From positions 1-5,454 of the forward strand of contig JACQEW010000390.1 in assembly GCA_016200365.1 (NCBI GenBank): a DNA stretch of 5,454 nucleotides. Direction: 5' to 3'. Under the pieces are notes generated by a model that saw nothing but the letters and a program-made list of their open reading frames with translations, did not search any database and had not been told where the DNA came from. This stretch comes from Nitrospinota bacterium. Its GTDB lineage: Bacteria > Nitrospinota > Nitrospinia > UBA9942. The position numbers and the translations under genes were made by a program. This document shows, one piece after another, positions 1 to 5,454 of the stretch (the stretch's first letter is position 1; each line of letters opens with the position of its first letter).

Positions 1-591
1 ACTGCCGAAGAAACCGCCCATTACACCCCCAAGGACAATCAGTCCGTAGACCCGATAAGCGGTGTAAATATCCCCGCTGTCGTTAAGAAAGGCGAAAAAG
101 GAGGCAACCATAAGCGTAACGAATAAGTCCCCGTATAAATAGAAGAGCCATAAGATTATGGCTTCGTCATTATAAAGCAATGAAGAAAAAAAGGCAAAAC
201 CCAGTGCAAAAAATGTGATGATATAAAGAGCTAACCTTTCTCTCTTAAAATGGGAGGCAAGCCTGGCAAATGATAATGCTGCCAATATGGCAAGGAGCAT
301 ATTAATCTCTTTTGCTACCAGCTCAACCTGGGCAGCATTAAGATGAAAGCCCAGCACCGTCAATCCTGCTGCCTGATAATGCCCGACAAGCAGCGCCTTC
401 TTGATAGGCTTGATAAGCCAGTAGGCAGAAATTATCAGGAAGAAGTAACCGAACATCAGCGCGGCATGCCAGCGCTCATGTCCACGCAGCAGCCACAGCT
501 CCTTTATTACATAAACTGAAAATAACACCGTTAGAGGCAGCCGCAGTGTCCATATCCAGTCCATGAAGTGGATAAAGAAGAAATGTCCCAT
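1..591 (-). CDS. NTT-type (ATP/ADP translocase-like) membrane carrier, N-terminal 197 codons, cut by the window edge
   Basis: Translating the minus strand from the ATG at 591-589 gives an uninterrupted, very hydrophobic reading frame of 197 codons that runs off the left edge. Several membrane helices are visible, at roughly residues 11-29, 44-62, 96-112, 120-140, 145-168 and 181-196. Two stretches look like the NTT family of nucleotide carriers (TLC, related to the major facilitator fold). One is residues 47-70, with FFLIISAYWLIKPIKKALL resembling the family's aromatic-rich helix followed by basic residues. The other is residues 163-197, ASFFAFLND followed by YRVYGLIVLGG and a Gly-rich end, resembling the family's 'FW...nD...AkR.yg.i..G' region. 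NTT proteins exchange ATP for ADP or carry other nucleotides across the inner membrane. In free-living bacteria the substrate is usually unknown. An in-frame stop at 630-628 with no other usable start supports this ATG, although no clear ribosome binding site precedes it. It follows the CotH gene across an 85-bp gap holding a hairpin, so co-transcription is possible but unproven. The call rests on motif resemblance; another MFS-like carrier is the alternative. Confidence 0.72.
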   Translation of the reverse strand, partial: MGHFFFIHFMDWIWTLRLPLTVLFSVYVIKELWLLRGHERWHAALMFGYFFLIISAYWLIKPIKKALLVGHYQAAGLTVLGFHLNAAQVELVAKEINMLLAILAALSFARLASHFKRERLALYIITFFALGFAFFSSLLYNDEAIILWLFYLYGDLFVTLMVASFFAFLNDSGDIYTAYRVYGLIVLGGVMGGFFGS

Positions 592-600
592 AAATGAAAT

Positions 601-687
601 AAGTTGATGAGTTGATGAGTTGGTGAGTTAATGAGTTAACAAATAAAAGAACTCATAAACTCATTAACTCATAAACTCACTTAACTC
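601..687. repeat. Octamer-repeat inverted array (long hairpin) between the CotH and carrier genes
   Basis: On the plus strand the left arm is a run of 8-bp units: GTTGATGA twice (603-618), then GTTGGTGA, GTTAATGA and a partial GTTA (to 638). The right arm (650-687) is the complementary kind of array: AACTCATA, AACTCATT, AACTCATA, AACTCACT and a partial unit. A perfect 14-bp inverted repeat joins 624-637 to 658-671. A longer pairing in another register joins about 614-637 to 650-673, with a 12-nt loop and only four non-Watson-Crick positions. The right arm covers the TGA stop (679-677) and last codons of the CotH gene. The left arm ends about 10 nt before the ATG of the downstream carrier gene. 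On the minus-strand transcript no U-tract follows the stem, so it is not a textbook intrinsic terminator. It could stabilise mRNA, attenuate transcription or affect translation initiation of the carrier. Confidence 0.85.
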
Positions 688-2557
688 CCTCTTCGCATGC
701 AACAAAGCGCAATACATTACTCGAAACCAATTCTAACCCCTCTGCCTTTAATATATTTGCAATAGTGTTTACATCGGTTTGCAGCTTTTGCCATCTATAA
801 TTTTTCATTACCCACAGCGAGAGGTTATGCTCATTCGGGACACCGTCTCCTATCTCATGCCTTAGAGAGCTTTCCTGCAGATAATCGAGATGTATATTAA
901 CTTTGAGCATGGTGTCAGGGGTTTTGAGATCGAGATACCATGTTCGCTGTATACATTTAGACGGGTGGATGCCGGGCGGCACAGATTCAGGCGAACGCTC
1001 TGTTTCAACCTCCAATCTGACCCGCGCAGGCTTGTTCAGGCTTTGTATATCGAGCACACCAACAGGTCTTGCCAGTAATTCCTCAATCATGACCACGGAT
1101 TTATCATTAGGCAGGACTTCTGCTGTGGCGCTCAAAACCAATGGTATCGTTTGGCGGCGGGTCATATCCACAGGGGTTAATGGCGGGAAGATAAAATATG
1201 GCAGCCAATGGGCTGTATTAAACGGTGTGGGGTCAAGTATCAATTTCTTGAGGAGCGGATAACGCCATTGGTTGTATAGCCGCAGAGCCTCCACCTGTCT
1301 GGCAAAGGGCTCGCCTTTTGCCCCGGGGTAACGTTCTTTGGCTAAGTCTTTGCTAATACTATGCTCTAATGCCGTAACACTGCGATGGAACTCATCGGGA
1401 CGAAACCATGCAAAACCGCCCAGCAGCTTGCCTTCCTTCAGTAATTGGGTAAAAAAACCCTGAGACTCCCTTTCCATTGTTACCCCCAGAACATGGCTGA
1501 TGCGGTTTTTGAACCGCTGAAACAACTGCTCATTCTTGAGTGTTTTCTCTTTCAGGGGATTCGGACTGCCCAGCTCCGGTGGATAGAAATATATATAGTT
1601 GTCGTTTAAGATATTTTTTGGAAATGGCAGGACGGGGTCGGCATTGTGTCCAAAGGACAAATCAAAGTCCCATGGAATAACGAGCCACTTGCCTGTTTTC
1701 TTGCTGAGATAGAGAAAATAGTTTTTATTATAGGTGTCGCCATTACTGATAATAGTGTTCAACACAAGCCAGTTGATTACCGAATCAACATCAAAATGCT
1801 TTGACAGGAAGCTGTCGAAATGTTCGACAGGGGTTTCATTGATACCCTCAATCATCTTTCTCAATGATGTGTAATCCCTGTCTTTGGGAGACAGCTTAGT
1901 CCAGCATTCCTGCAGGCGGTTTTGATTATCAGGACTCATATCGCCGCAAAAAGTCTCGTCGTTAGTATTATAGAACTCGCCATCCTTACCGAGTCCGAGG
2001 CGGTCAAACATGGACGGGTCAATCCATTCGATAAAGAAAAATATGCCGATGAATTGCCTGTTAATATTTACACGGAAATATTCCACCCTTGGAGAAACCA
2101 TACCGAGGGAAGAAATAAGGTTCCATGCCAGCCATTCACGCATATAGGAAAGGTCTGTAGCCATGGATTTAAGGGAGATTTTTTTATTCCCCTGCCACTT
2201 ATGTCCTTCATCTAACTTTATAAGAATGGACTTCTTCAAAAAGTTGCGGGAGAATTGACCTATGACCTCAACACGACCGGGAATACGCTTACCCTCTTCC
2301 ACTACGGCAACAGGAAAAGTGGAGGTATCATAAGGCTCTTTGCGGAACAATACCTCTGCATCCCGCGGGTCCATTTCAATCTCGAGGGTCTTAAACTGAA
2401 TCTCTGACGCCTCTGCCTGCACCCATCCCGCTGCCAATATGAATACGAATGTAAAAAATAATTTGACACTGTAGGGCAAGGCTTTAGCCTTGCATAAGCA
2501 ACCCTGAAGGGTTGCCCTACAATTTAAACTTACACTTTTTTTATTTATCTTTTCCAT
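677..2557 (-). CDS. Exported CotH-family (kinase-fold) protein
   Basis: This is a 626-residue protein of the CotH family, whose characterised members (Bacillus spore-coat CotH, Rhizopus CotH) have an atypical protein-kinase fold. Residues 31-50 form a signal-peptide core (VKLFFTFVFILAAG) with likely cleavage near VQA-EA, so the protein should act outside the cytoplasm. The family core runs from about residue 55 to 305. It includes a 'kkS..IkL' strand (108-115), the 'D.s.mRewlAw.l....g..sPr......N....Gif.fiEwid' stretch (135-180), and the diagnostic DTYNKNYFLYL (274-284) followed by WLVIPWDFDLSFG (291-303). The WDFD Asp residues (297, 299) and the KN pair (278-279) sit where family members carry conserved catalytic or metal-binding positions. 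Residues 460-626 form a C-terminal region I do not recognise, possibly beta-rich. The start overlaps the upstream barrel gene by 13 bp, suggesting translational coupling. Residues 13-29 are encoded by an inserted palindromic repeat that lengthens the signal peptide's n-region, and no other in-frame ATG precedes the hydrophobic core. The family call is firm; activity and substrate are unknown. Confidence 0.9.
   Translation of the reverse strand: MEKINKKSVSLNCRATLQGCLCKAKALPYSVKLFFTFVFILAAGWVQAEASEIQFKTLEIEMDPRDAEVLFRKEPYDTSTFPVAVVEEGKRIPGRVEVIGQFSRNFLKKSILIKLDEGHKWQGNKKISLKSMATDLSYMREWLAWNLISSLGMVSPRVEYFRVNINRQFIGIFFFIEWIDPSMFDRLGLGKDGEFYNTNDETFCGDMSPDNQNRLQECWTKLSPKDRDYTSLRKMIEGINETPVEHFDSFLSKHFDVDSVINWLVLNTIISNGDTYNKNYFLYLSKKTGKWLVIPWDFDLSFGHNADPVLPFPKNILNDNYIYFYPPELGSPNPLKEKTLKNEQLFQRFKNRISHVLGVTMERESQGFFTQLLKEGKLLGGFAWFRPDEFHRSVTALEHSISKDLAKERYPGAKGEPFARQVEALRLYNQWRYPLLKKLILDPTPFNTAHWLPYFIFPPLTPVDMTRRQTIPLVLSATAEVLPNDKSVVMIEELLARPVGVLDIQSLNKPARVRLEVETERSPESVPPGIHPSKCIQRTWYLDLKTPDTMLKVNIHLDYLQESSLRHEIGDGVPNEHNLSLWVMKNYRWQKLQTDVNTIANILKAEGLELVSSNVLRFVACEEGVK
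2471..2520. repeat. Two-hairpin palindromic repeat inside the 5' end of the CotH gene
   Basis: This 50-bp element has perfect 9-bp outer inverted repeats (GTAGGGCAA at 2471-2479 and its complement at 2512-2520). Two further perfect 7-bp stems lie inside: GCAAGGC/GCCTTGC (2476-2482 and 2487-2493, loop TTTA) and GCAACCC/GGGTTGC (2498-2504 and 2509-2515, loop TGAA), separated by ATAA. It can fold either as one long stem or as two side-by-side hairpins, the layout of REP/BIME-like dispersed elements that have no coding capacity of their own. It lies wholly within the CotH reading frame, encoding residues 13-29 without a stop or frameshift. A related element lies at the right edge of the window, so this is a repeat family and not a chance palindrome. 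Confidence 0.88.
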
Positions 2558-3429
2558 GTCGTATAAATGCCAATATGGACACTTTCGTTTTTGTTAATAT
2601 TCCTTCCCCACAAATCCCGCTTGTAGCTTATACTGATGCCCGTTGTCATATTCAGGCGATAGCTCAAGGAGACATCCGAGGCAGCCCGGTCATAATGGTA
2701 ACTGTCATTTGGTCCATAAATATCAACACTCCCTGATTCTCCTCCTGCAAAGGATGAGAGGGCTGATAAATTGATTGCTGCCAGCCATGATGGATTGAAC
2801 AAGTTCTTCTCCCATTTGCCATAAGCCCACACCTCGCTGCCGGAACCGCCGCTCCGTAATGTTGTGCCCAGCCCGCCGCCCCAAATACTGTCGGGATATT
2901 CAGTAAACGGCTTTTCGTAGGGGTCAGGCAAGAGACGATAAAAAATACCTGCCTCCAGCCCGTATTTACCCTCGCCGGGACGATAACCGGATAAATCCCA
3001 TTTTCTTACCGGTAAAATAGCGGTAAGCTGCCATGTCCTGCCGTTGCGGAAGGGATTGAGCCTCCCCCTTATGCCGATCTTGACATCATCAACTCCGCTG
3101 TCTGTGCTCGTTCCCCTGTCGCTGTATGTCCACGCTGTCGAGGCAAACAGGGTGTAATAATAAGAATACCCATATTCGTAGTACAAATAGTAAATCCCCT
3201 GCTGCTGCCGTGTGGGATATTGCACCAGATTACCATCTCTCTCATAAAAGCTGTCGGATAAGGAATAAATTGCTCCTGTGGCGCCTATGGAATCCCCTTC
3301 GGTCTGCATCCACGAGCTCGCATAAGCATTGCTTGAAAAAATTAAAAAATATATAAGGAGAACGGGGAAAAGGGGTGAAAAGGAGAAAGAAAGAAATATT
3401 TTTTTAAAATCTTTTCCATTTTTCTCCAT
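2545..3429 (-). CDS. Exported Tyr-rich protein, predicted outer-membrane beta-barrel
   Basis: With the ATG at 3429-3427 this is a 294-residue protein. Residues 1-37 make a clear signal peptide: Lys-rich n-region (EKNGKDFKK), hydrophobic core around residues 19-32, and cleavage at AYA-SS. The mature part alternates polar and aromatic/hydrophobic residues as beta-barrels do. It holds a striking Tyr-rich stretch (residues 79-93, IYYLYYEYGYSYYYT), amphipathic strands such as DDVKIGIRGRL and TWQLTAILPV (114-141), Gly/Ser-rich turns, and a strand-like C-terminus ending ISISYKRDLW...VHIGIYTTWKR. The VDDVKIGIRGRL...ILPV stretch recalls the 'GlgDv.lglryr....lP.G' segment of small outer-membrane transporter barrels. 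I cannot name a specific family. The frame is also open upstream (ATGs at 3480, 3507 and 3570), but those starts overlap the glycosyltransferase gene and would put a long charged stretch before the signal peptide. Its placement between a polysaccharide-synthase-like enzyme and a CotH gene suggests a role in glycan export or surface anchoring, which is inference. Confidence 0.75.
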   Translation of the reverse strand: MEKNGKDFKKIFLSFSFSPLFPVLLIYFLIFSSNAYASSWMQTEGDSIGATGAIYSLSDSFYERDGNLVQYPTRQQQGIYYLYYEYGYSYYYTLFASTAWTYSDRGTSTDSGVDDVKIGIRGRLNPFRNGRTWQLTAILPVRKWDLSGYRPGEGKYGLEAGIFYRLLPDPYEKPFTEYPDSIWGGGLGTTLRSGGSGSEVWAYGKWEKNLFNPSWLAAINLSALSSFAGGESGSVDIYGPNDSYHYDRAASDVSLSYRLNMTTGISISYKRDLWGRNINKNESVHIGIYTTWKR

Positions 3430-3453
3430 TTCTCCATCTTCTCCATTCTCCTT
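3411..3453 (-). repeat. Tandem ATGGAGAA-like repeats at the start of the beta-barrel gene
   Basis: Read on the minus strand, an AAGGAG box (3453-3448) is followed by four imperfect 8-10 bp units of the type ATGGAGAA, beginning at 3446, 3437, 3429 and 3419. Each unit supplies an ATG as well as a GGAG-type Shine-Dalgarno sequence for the unit after it. Only the ATG at 3429 is in frame with the signal peptide and barrel; the other three share the +1 frame, which hits a stop within about 35 codons. The barrel gene's start is therefore set within a short, slippage-prone purine tract. Confidence 0.6.
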
Positions 3454-3469
3454 ACTCTTTTTCTTTTGT

Positions 3470-5344
3470 TCATGCGGCATTGCCAAATCTGTGCTTTGTA
3501 ATCCCATGCTGTGTCTTTTCCCAGTAAAATGGCTTGCTAAAAAGCTGGTAGAGCGATTTATACGAGGCAATAGACTGTAAAAACCAGTAAATAGGATTCA
3601 GATATGCAAATGGAAGAAGGGTGTAATATTTTCTTTTGAATACTGCAACCATATTTAAGTATATGCCGAGAAAATTTCCGAAGAGGAGATTAAACATGGA
3701 TAGGTAGAGAACTTCCGGCGGGAATATAGGCTCTATAATCTCTGTCTTCGTCAAAAGCCATACGAAAAACACAGACCATGTTATAGGATTTACCAGAGAC
3801 ACAAACGGAGTGCCGCCTATAAAAAGGTTAAAGGATACCCACCCTTTAAACCCGACAACCCTTATGAGCTTTACCGGGTGTCTTGAATACACAAGAAATG
3901 TCTGCATATAACCCTTTATCCACCGCGACCTCTGCCGTATGAAATTTCCGAGCCTGCTGTTCGCCTCTTCAAAGGTTGTTGCGTTTACCACACCGACCTT
4001 ATAACCTTCGGCATAAGCCCTTACTCCCAAATCTGCATCCTCTGTTGTATTAAAGGGGTCCCACCCCCCAAGCTTCTTCAGCTTCTCTGTATCAAAGTGA
4101 TTGCTTGTGCCTCCCAGAGGAATAACCAGTTTAAGCCTGTCGAGTCCGGGCAAAAGATAGTCATACCAGTAGGAGTACTCCAGTGTGAACAACTTTGTCA
4201 GGGTATTTTCATCTTTATTAAAGTAGTTAAGAGCCCCCTGGTAACAGATATAATCTTTACCCCCCTTTTTAAATACAACCACAGCCTTTTTAAGTTGGTC
4301 AGGCTCGGGAACATCCTCGGCATCGTATATTACCAGATACTTTCCCCTCGAAAAAAAGAGACCATAGTTGCACGCCTTTGGCTTTGTCTTGGGCTGGCAG
4401 GTAGGGACTATCAAAAACCTCCAGTTGCCGGGCGGTTTATTGTTTTTGGCAGCCTCAAATGTCTCCCTGTCATCCTCTTCAAGGAGAAGTATGATATCCA
4501 GCTTATTCTGGGGATAGTCCATCTTTTTTAAGGCATCCATCAATATCCCTATGACCTCCGGCTCTTTATAAACAGGCACCAGCACCGTATACACAGGCAT
4601 CTCGTCGTCCTTTAAAGACTTAACCTCATCGTCCGTTACAGGCTTTTCTATCTCGCTCTTAACACCTGACAGGCTGACTATAAGCTTAAAGAGTACAGCG
4701 ATTGTATAAAATCCCTGTATAACAAGATTCAAAAAAATAAGCAGGGACAGGACTCCAAAATAAATCCAGTGGAGGACAAAGAGGGAAATCATACCTGAAA
4801 AAATCACCTGCTTTTTTGAAAATACGGAGTAAGCAGACTCTTCGGGCTTTCTGTAAAAGAGCCCGTAGATTGATTTATCTAAAATTTCATCCCTGTATAA
4901 AGCCTCTGTAATCCTTGTCAAATCCAGATCGGTTATCACCACCTGCCATATCTCGCTGACCTTGAATCTCTCTTTTATAAAAGAGCCGGCTGCACTGCTG
5001 TTGGGATAGGCAGTCAATACTATAATACTGTCATTTTCCTTCCTGCATGGGAGGGTCTGATACTCTATCACTTCTTCGTGCTTCATATTGGAAAGGAGGG
5101 ACTTATCTATCTCTCTCTCGATGTTTGTCGTATCCCTTCTGAATTCAAGTCCATAATGGACGGCAAGACATTTATAGAGCTGAATCCTGTTAATATACCC
5201 AAGGGCAACAAGTATCCATCCTATTCTCCCTTTCTTTTGTCTTTGATACTCGAGTGCATCATGCAGCTGCGGCATGGTTATATGCCCCATATCCAGCAGT
5301 ATATCCCCGATTTTTTTAGGAGCAGTTGTAACAAAATTATCCAT
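3470..5344 (-). CDS. Membrane family 2 glycosyltransferase (BcsA/NfrB-like) with N-terminal MshEN/GspE cyclic di-GMP domain
   Basis: Numbered from a TTG at 5350, the frame has 626 residues; I prefer the ATG at 5344 (624 residues) because AAGGGGG lies 8 nt before it. Residues 13-36 and 42-65 are two copies of the MshE-type motif (RLGxxLVxxG...L...L..Q), separated by the usual 5-residue linker. Residues 68-157 look like the rest of a GspE N-terminal domain. Two membrane helices follow (about 182-228), then the GT2 catalytic domain. That domain has VYTVLVPVYKEPEV (253-266), an acidic EEDD (291-294), the DAED metal site (343-346), the TED catalytic-base motif (436-438) and QRSRW (473-477, the QxxRW of processive synthases). 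About three more helices (504-595) end in a KPFYWEKTQHGITKH tail. Such enzymes polymerise or transfer sugars at the inner membrane from nucleotide sugars. NfrB, which combines the same two modules in the other order, makes a cyclic di-GMP-dependent surface glycan. All catalytic motifs are present. Sugar and product are unknown. It is the first gene of the probable operon. Confidence 0.93.
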   Translation of the reverse strand: MDNFVTTAPKKIGDILLDMGHITMPQLHDALEYQRQKKGRIGWILVALGYINRIQLYKCLAVHYGLEFRRDTTNIEREIDKSLLSNMKHEEVIEYQTLPCRKENDSIIVLTAYPNSSAAGSFIKERFKVSEIWQVVITDLDLTRITEALYRDEILDKSIYGLFYRKPEESAYSVFSKKQVIFSGMISLFVLHWIYFGVLSLLIFLNLVIQGFYTIAVLFKLIVSLSGVKSEIEKPVTDDEVKSLKDDEMPVYTVLVPVYKEPEVIGILMDALKKMDYPQNKLDIILLLEEDDRETFEAAKNNKPPGNWRFLIVPTCQPKTKPKACNYGLFFSRGKYLVIYDAEDVPEPDQLKKAVVVFKKGGKDYICYQGALNYFNKDENTLTKLFTLEYSYWYDYLLPGLDRLKLVIPLGGTSNHFDTEKLKKLGGWDPFNTTEDADLGVRAYAEGYKVGVVNATTFEEANSRLGNFIRQRSRWIKGYMQTFLVYSRHPVKLIRVVGFKGWVSFNLFIGGTPFVSLVNPITWSVFFVWLLTKTEIIEPIFPPEVLYLSMFNLLFGNFLGIYLNMVAVFKRKYYTLLPFAYLNPIYWFLQSIASYKSLYQLFSKPFYWEKTQHGITKHRFGNAA

Positions 5345-5352
5345 CGTCAAGT

Positions 5353-5359
5353 CCCCCTT
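5353..5359 (-). promoter_or_regulatory. Ribosome binding site of the glycosyltransferase gene
   Basis: The minus strand reads AAGGGGG here, 8 nt before the ATG at 5344-5342. It would be only 2 nt from the in-frame TTG at 5350, so it decides in favour of the ATG. The leader between this site and the repeat at the right edge (about 5360-5402) shows no promoter I would defend. Confidence 0.6.
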
Positions 5360-5402
5360 ACCCTAACTTGATGCTCAGGAATTTCAATGTGTCTATTTTT
5401 GG

Positions 5403-5454
5403 GTAGCCGCAGGCTTTATGCCTGCGTCAGATATCGCAACCATAAAGGTTGCGG
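5403..5454. repeat. Second two-hairpin palindromic repeat, cut by the window edge
   Basis: This element begins GTAGCCGC and holds two perfect 7-bp stems: CGCAGGC/GCCTGCG (5408-5414 and 5420-5426, loop TTTAT) and CGCAACC/GGTTGCG (5435-5441 and 5447-5453, loop ATAAA). The window ends at GCGG, exactly where an outer arm complementary to GTAGCCGC should continue with CTAC. The GTAG end, the shared GGCTTTA word, the paired GCAACC/GGTTGC hairpin and the overall layout match the element at 2471-2520 in the same orientation. It lies upstream of the glycosyltransferase leader. Confidence 0.75.

Noticed and set aside
592..676. Intrinsic terminator after the CotH gene
   Set aside because: A strong stem is present, but it is AT-rich, multi-register and not followed by a U-tract on the minus-strand transcript, so a terminator call is not supported.
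601..687. CRISPR-like short repeat array
   Set aside because: The units are 8 bp and contiguous, with no spacers, and the two arms are inverted with respect to each other.
890..1262. Plus-strand open frames opposite the CotH gene
   Set aside because: They lie antisense to a well-supported CotH coding region, show no recognisable domain, and have amino-acid composition typical of reverse-frame shadows.
1922..2215. Plus-strand open frame of 97 codons inside the CotH gene
   Set aside because: It is opposite the conserved CotH core and shows no motif or ribosome binding site worth defending.
3430..3570. Longer N-terminus of the barrel protein (start at 3570)
   Set aside because: It would overlap the glycosyltransferase by about 100 bp and put 47 mostly polar residues before a clear signal peptide; the overlapping part is explained by the other gene's coding sequence.
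4097..4531. Plus-strand open frame of 144 codons inside the glycosyltransferase
   Set aside because: It is antisense to the catalytic domain holding the DAED, TED and QxxRW regions or their surroundings; nothing recognisable is encoded.
5078..5371. Plus-strand open frame of 97 codons opposite the MshEN region
   Set aside because: It is a shadow of the conserved N-terminal domain and has no homology I recognise.
5363..5389. Promoter-like TTGAAA with a weak TAGGGT 16 nt downstream on the minus strand
   Set aside because: The -10 box matches only three of six positions and would place the transcript start on the ribosome binding site.

Overview
The window looks like a piece of a Gram-negative, probably environmental, bacterial chromosome. 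Signal-peptide proteins, an outer-membrane-type beta-barrel, moderate GC content and short dispersed palindromes are all present. The palindrome style and the gene types resemble what I associate with Nitrospirota or Desulfobacterota genomes, but the sequence alone does not settle the phylum.

All four recognisable genes lie on the minus strand, so the window reads from right to left. A dispersed palindromic repeat (5403 to the window end) and a short leader with a good ribosome binding site come first. Next is a membrane family 2 glycosyltransferase (5344-3470). Its N-terminus is a complete GspE/MshE-type domain carrying two copies of the 24-residue motif that binds cyclic di-GMP in MshE. It is followed by an exported, Tyr-rich protein that looks like an outer-membrane beta-barrel (3429-2545), then an exported CotH-type kinase-fold protein (2557-677). 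After an 85-bp gap dominated by an octamer-repeat hairpin comes the first 197 codons of a membrane carrier resembling the NTT (ATP/ADP translocase) family (591 to the left edge). There is no tRNA, rRNA, CRISPR array, insertion sequence or transposase gene, and no gene-free stretch longer than about 110 bp.

The first three genes are tightly packed: a 40-bp gap (or an overlap, depending on the start chosen) and then a 13-bp overlap. They are probably one transcript. The most economical reading is an envelope-glycan locus. A cyclic di-GMP-responsive, BcsA/NfrB-like synthase makes or lipid-links a polysaccharide, the beta-barrel may serve its export or anchoring, and the secreted CotH protein may phosphorylate an envelope substrate. 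The NTT-like carrier may or may not belong to the same unit; a role in supplying nucleotide to the exported kinase is only a hypothesis.

The most unusual sequence structures are a two-hairpin palindrome inserted in frame in the signal-peptide coding region of the CotH gene, the related palindrome at the right edge, the octamer-repeat hairpin before the carrier gene, and a run of ATGGAGAA-like repeats at the start of the beta-barrel gene.
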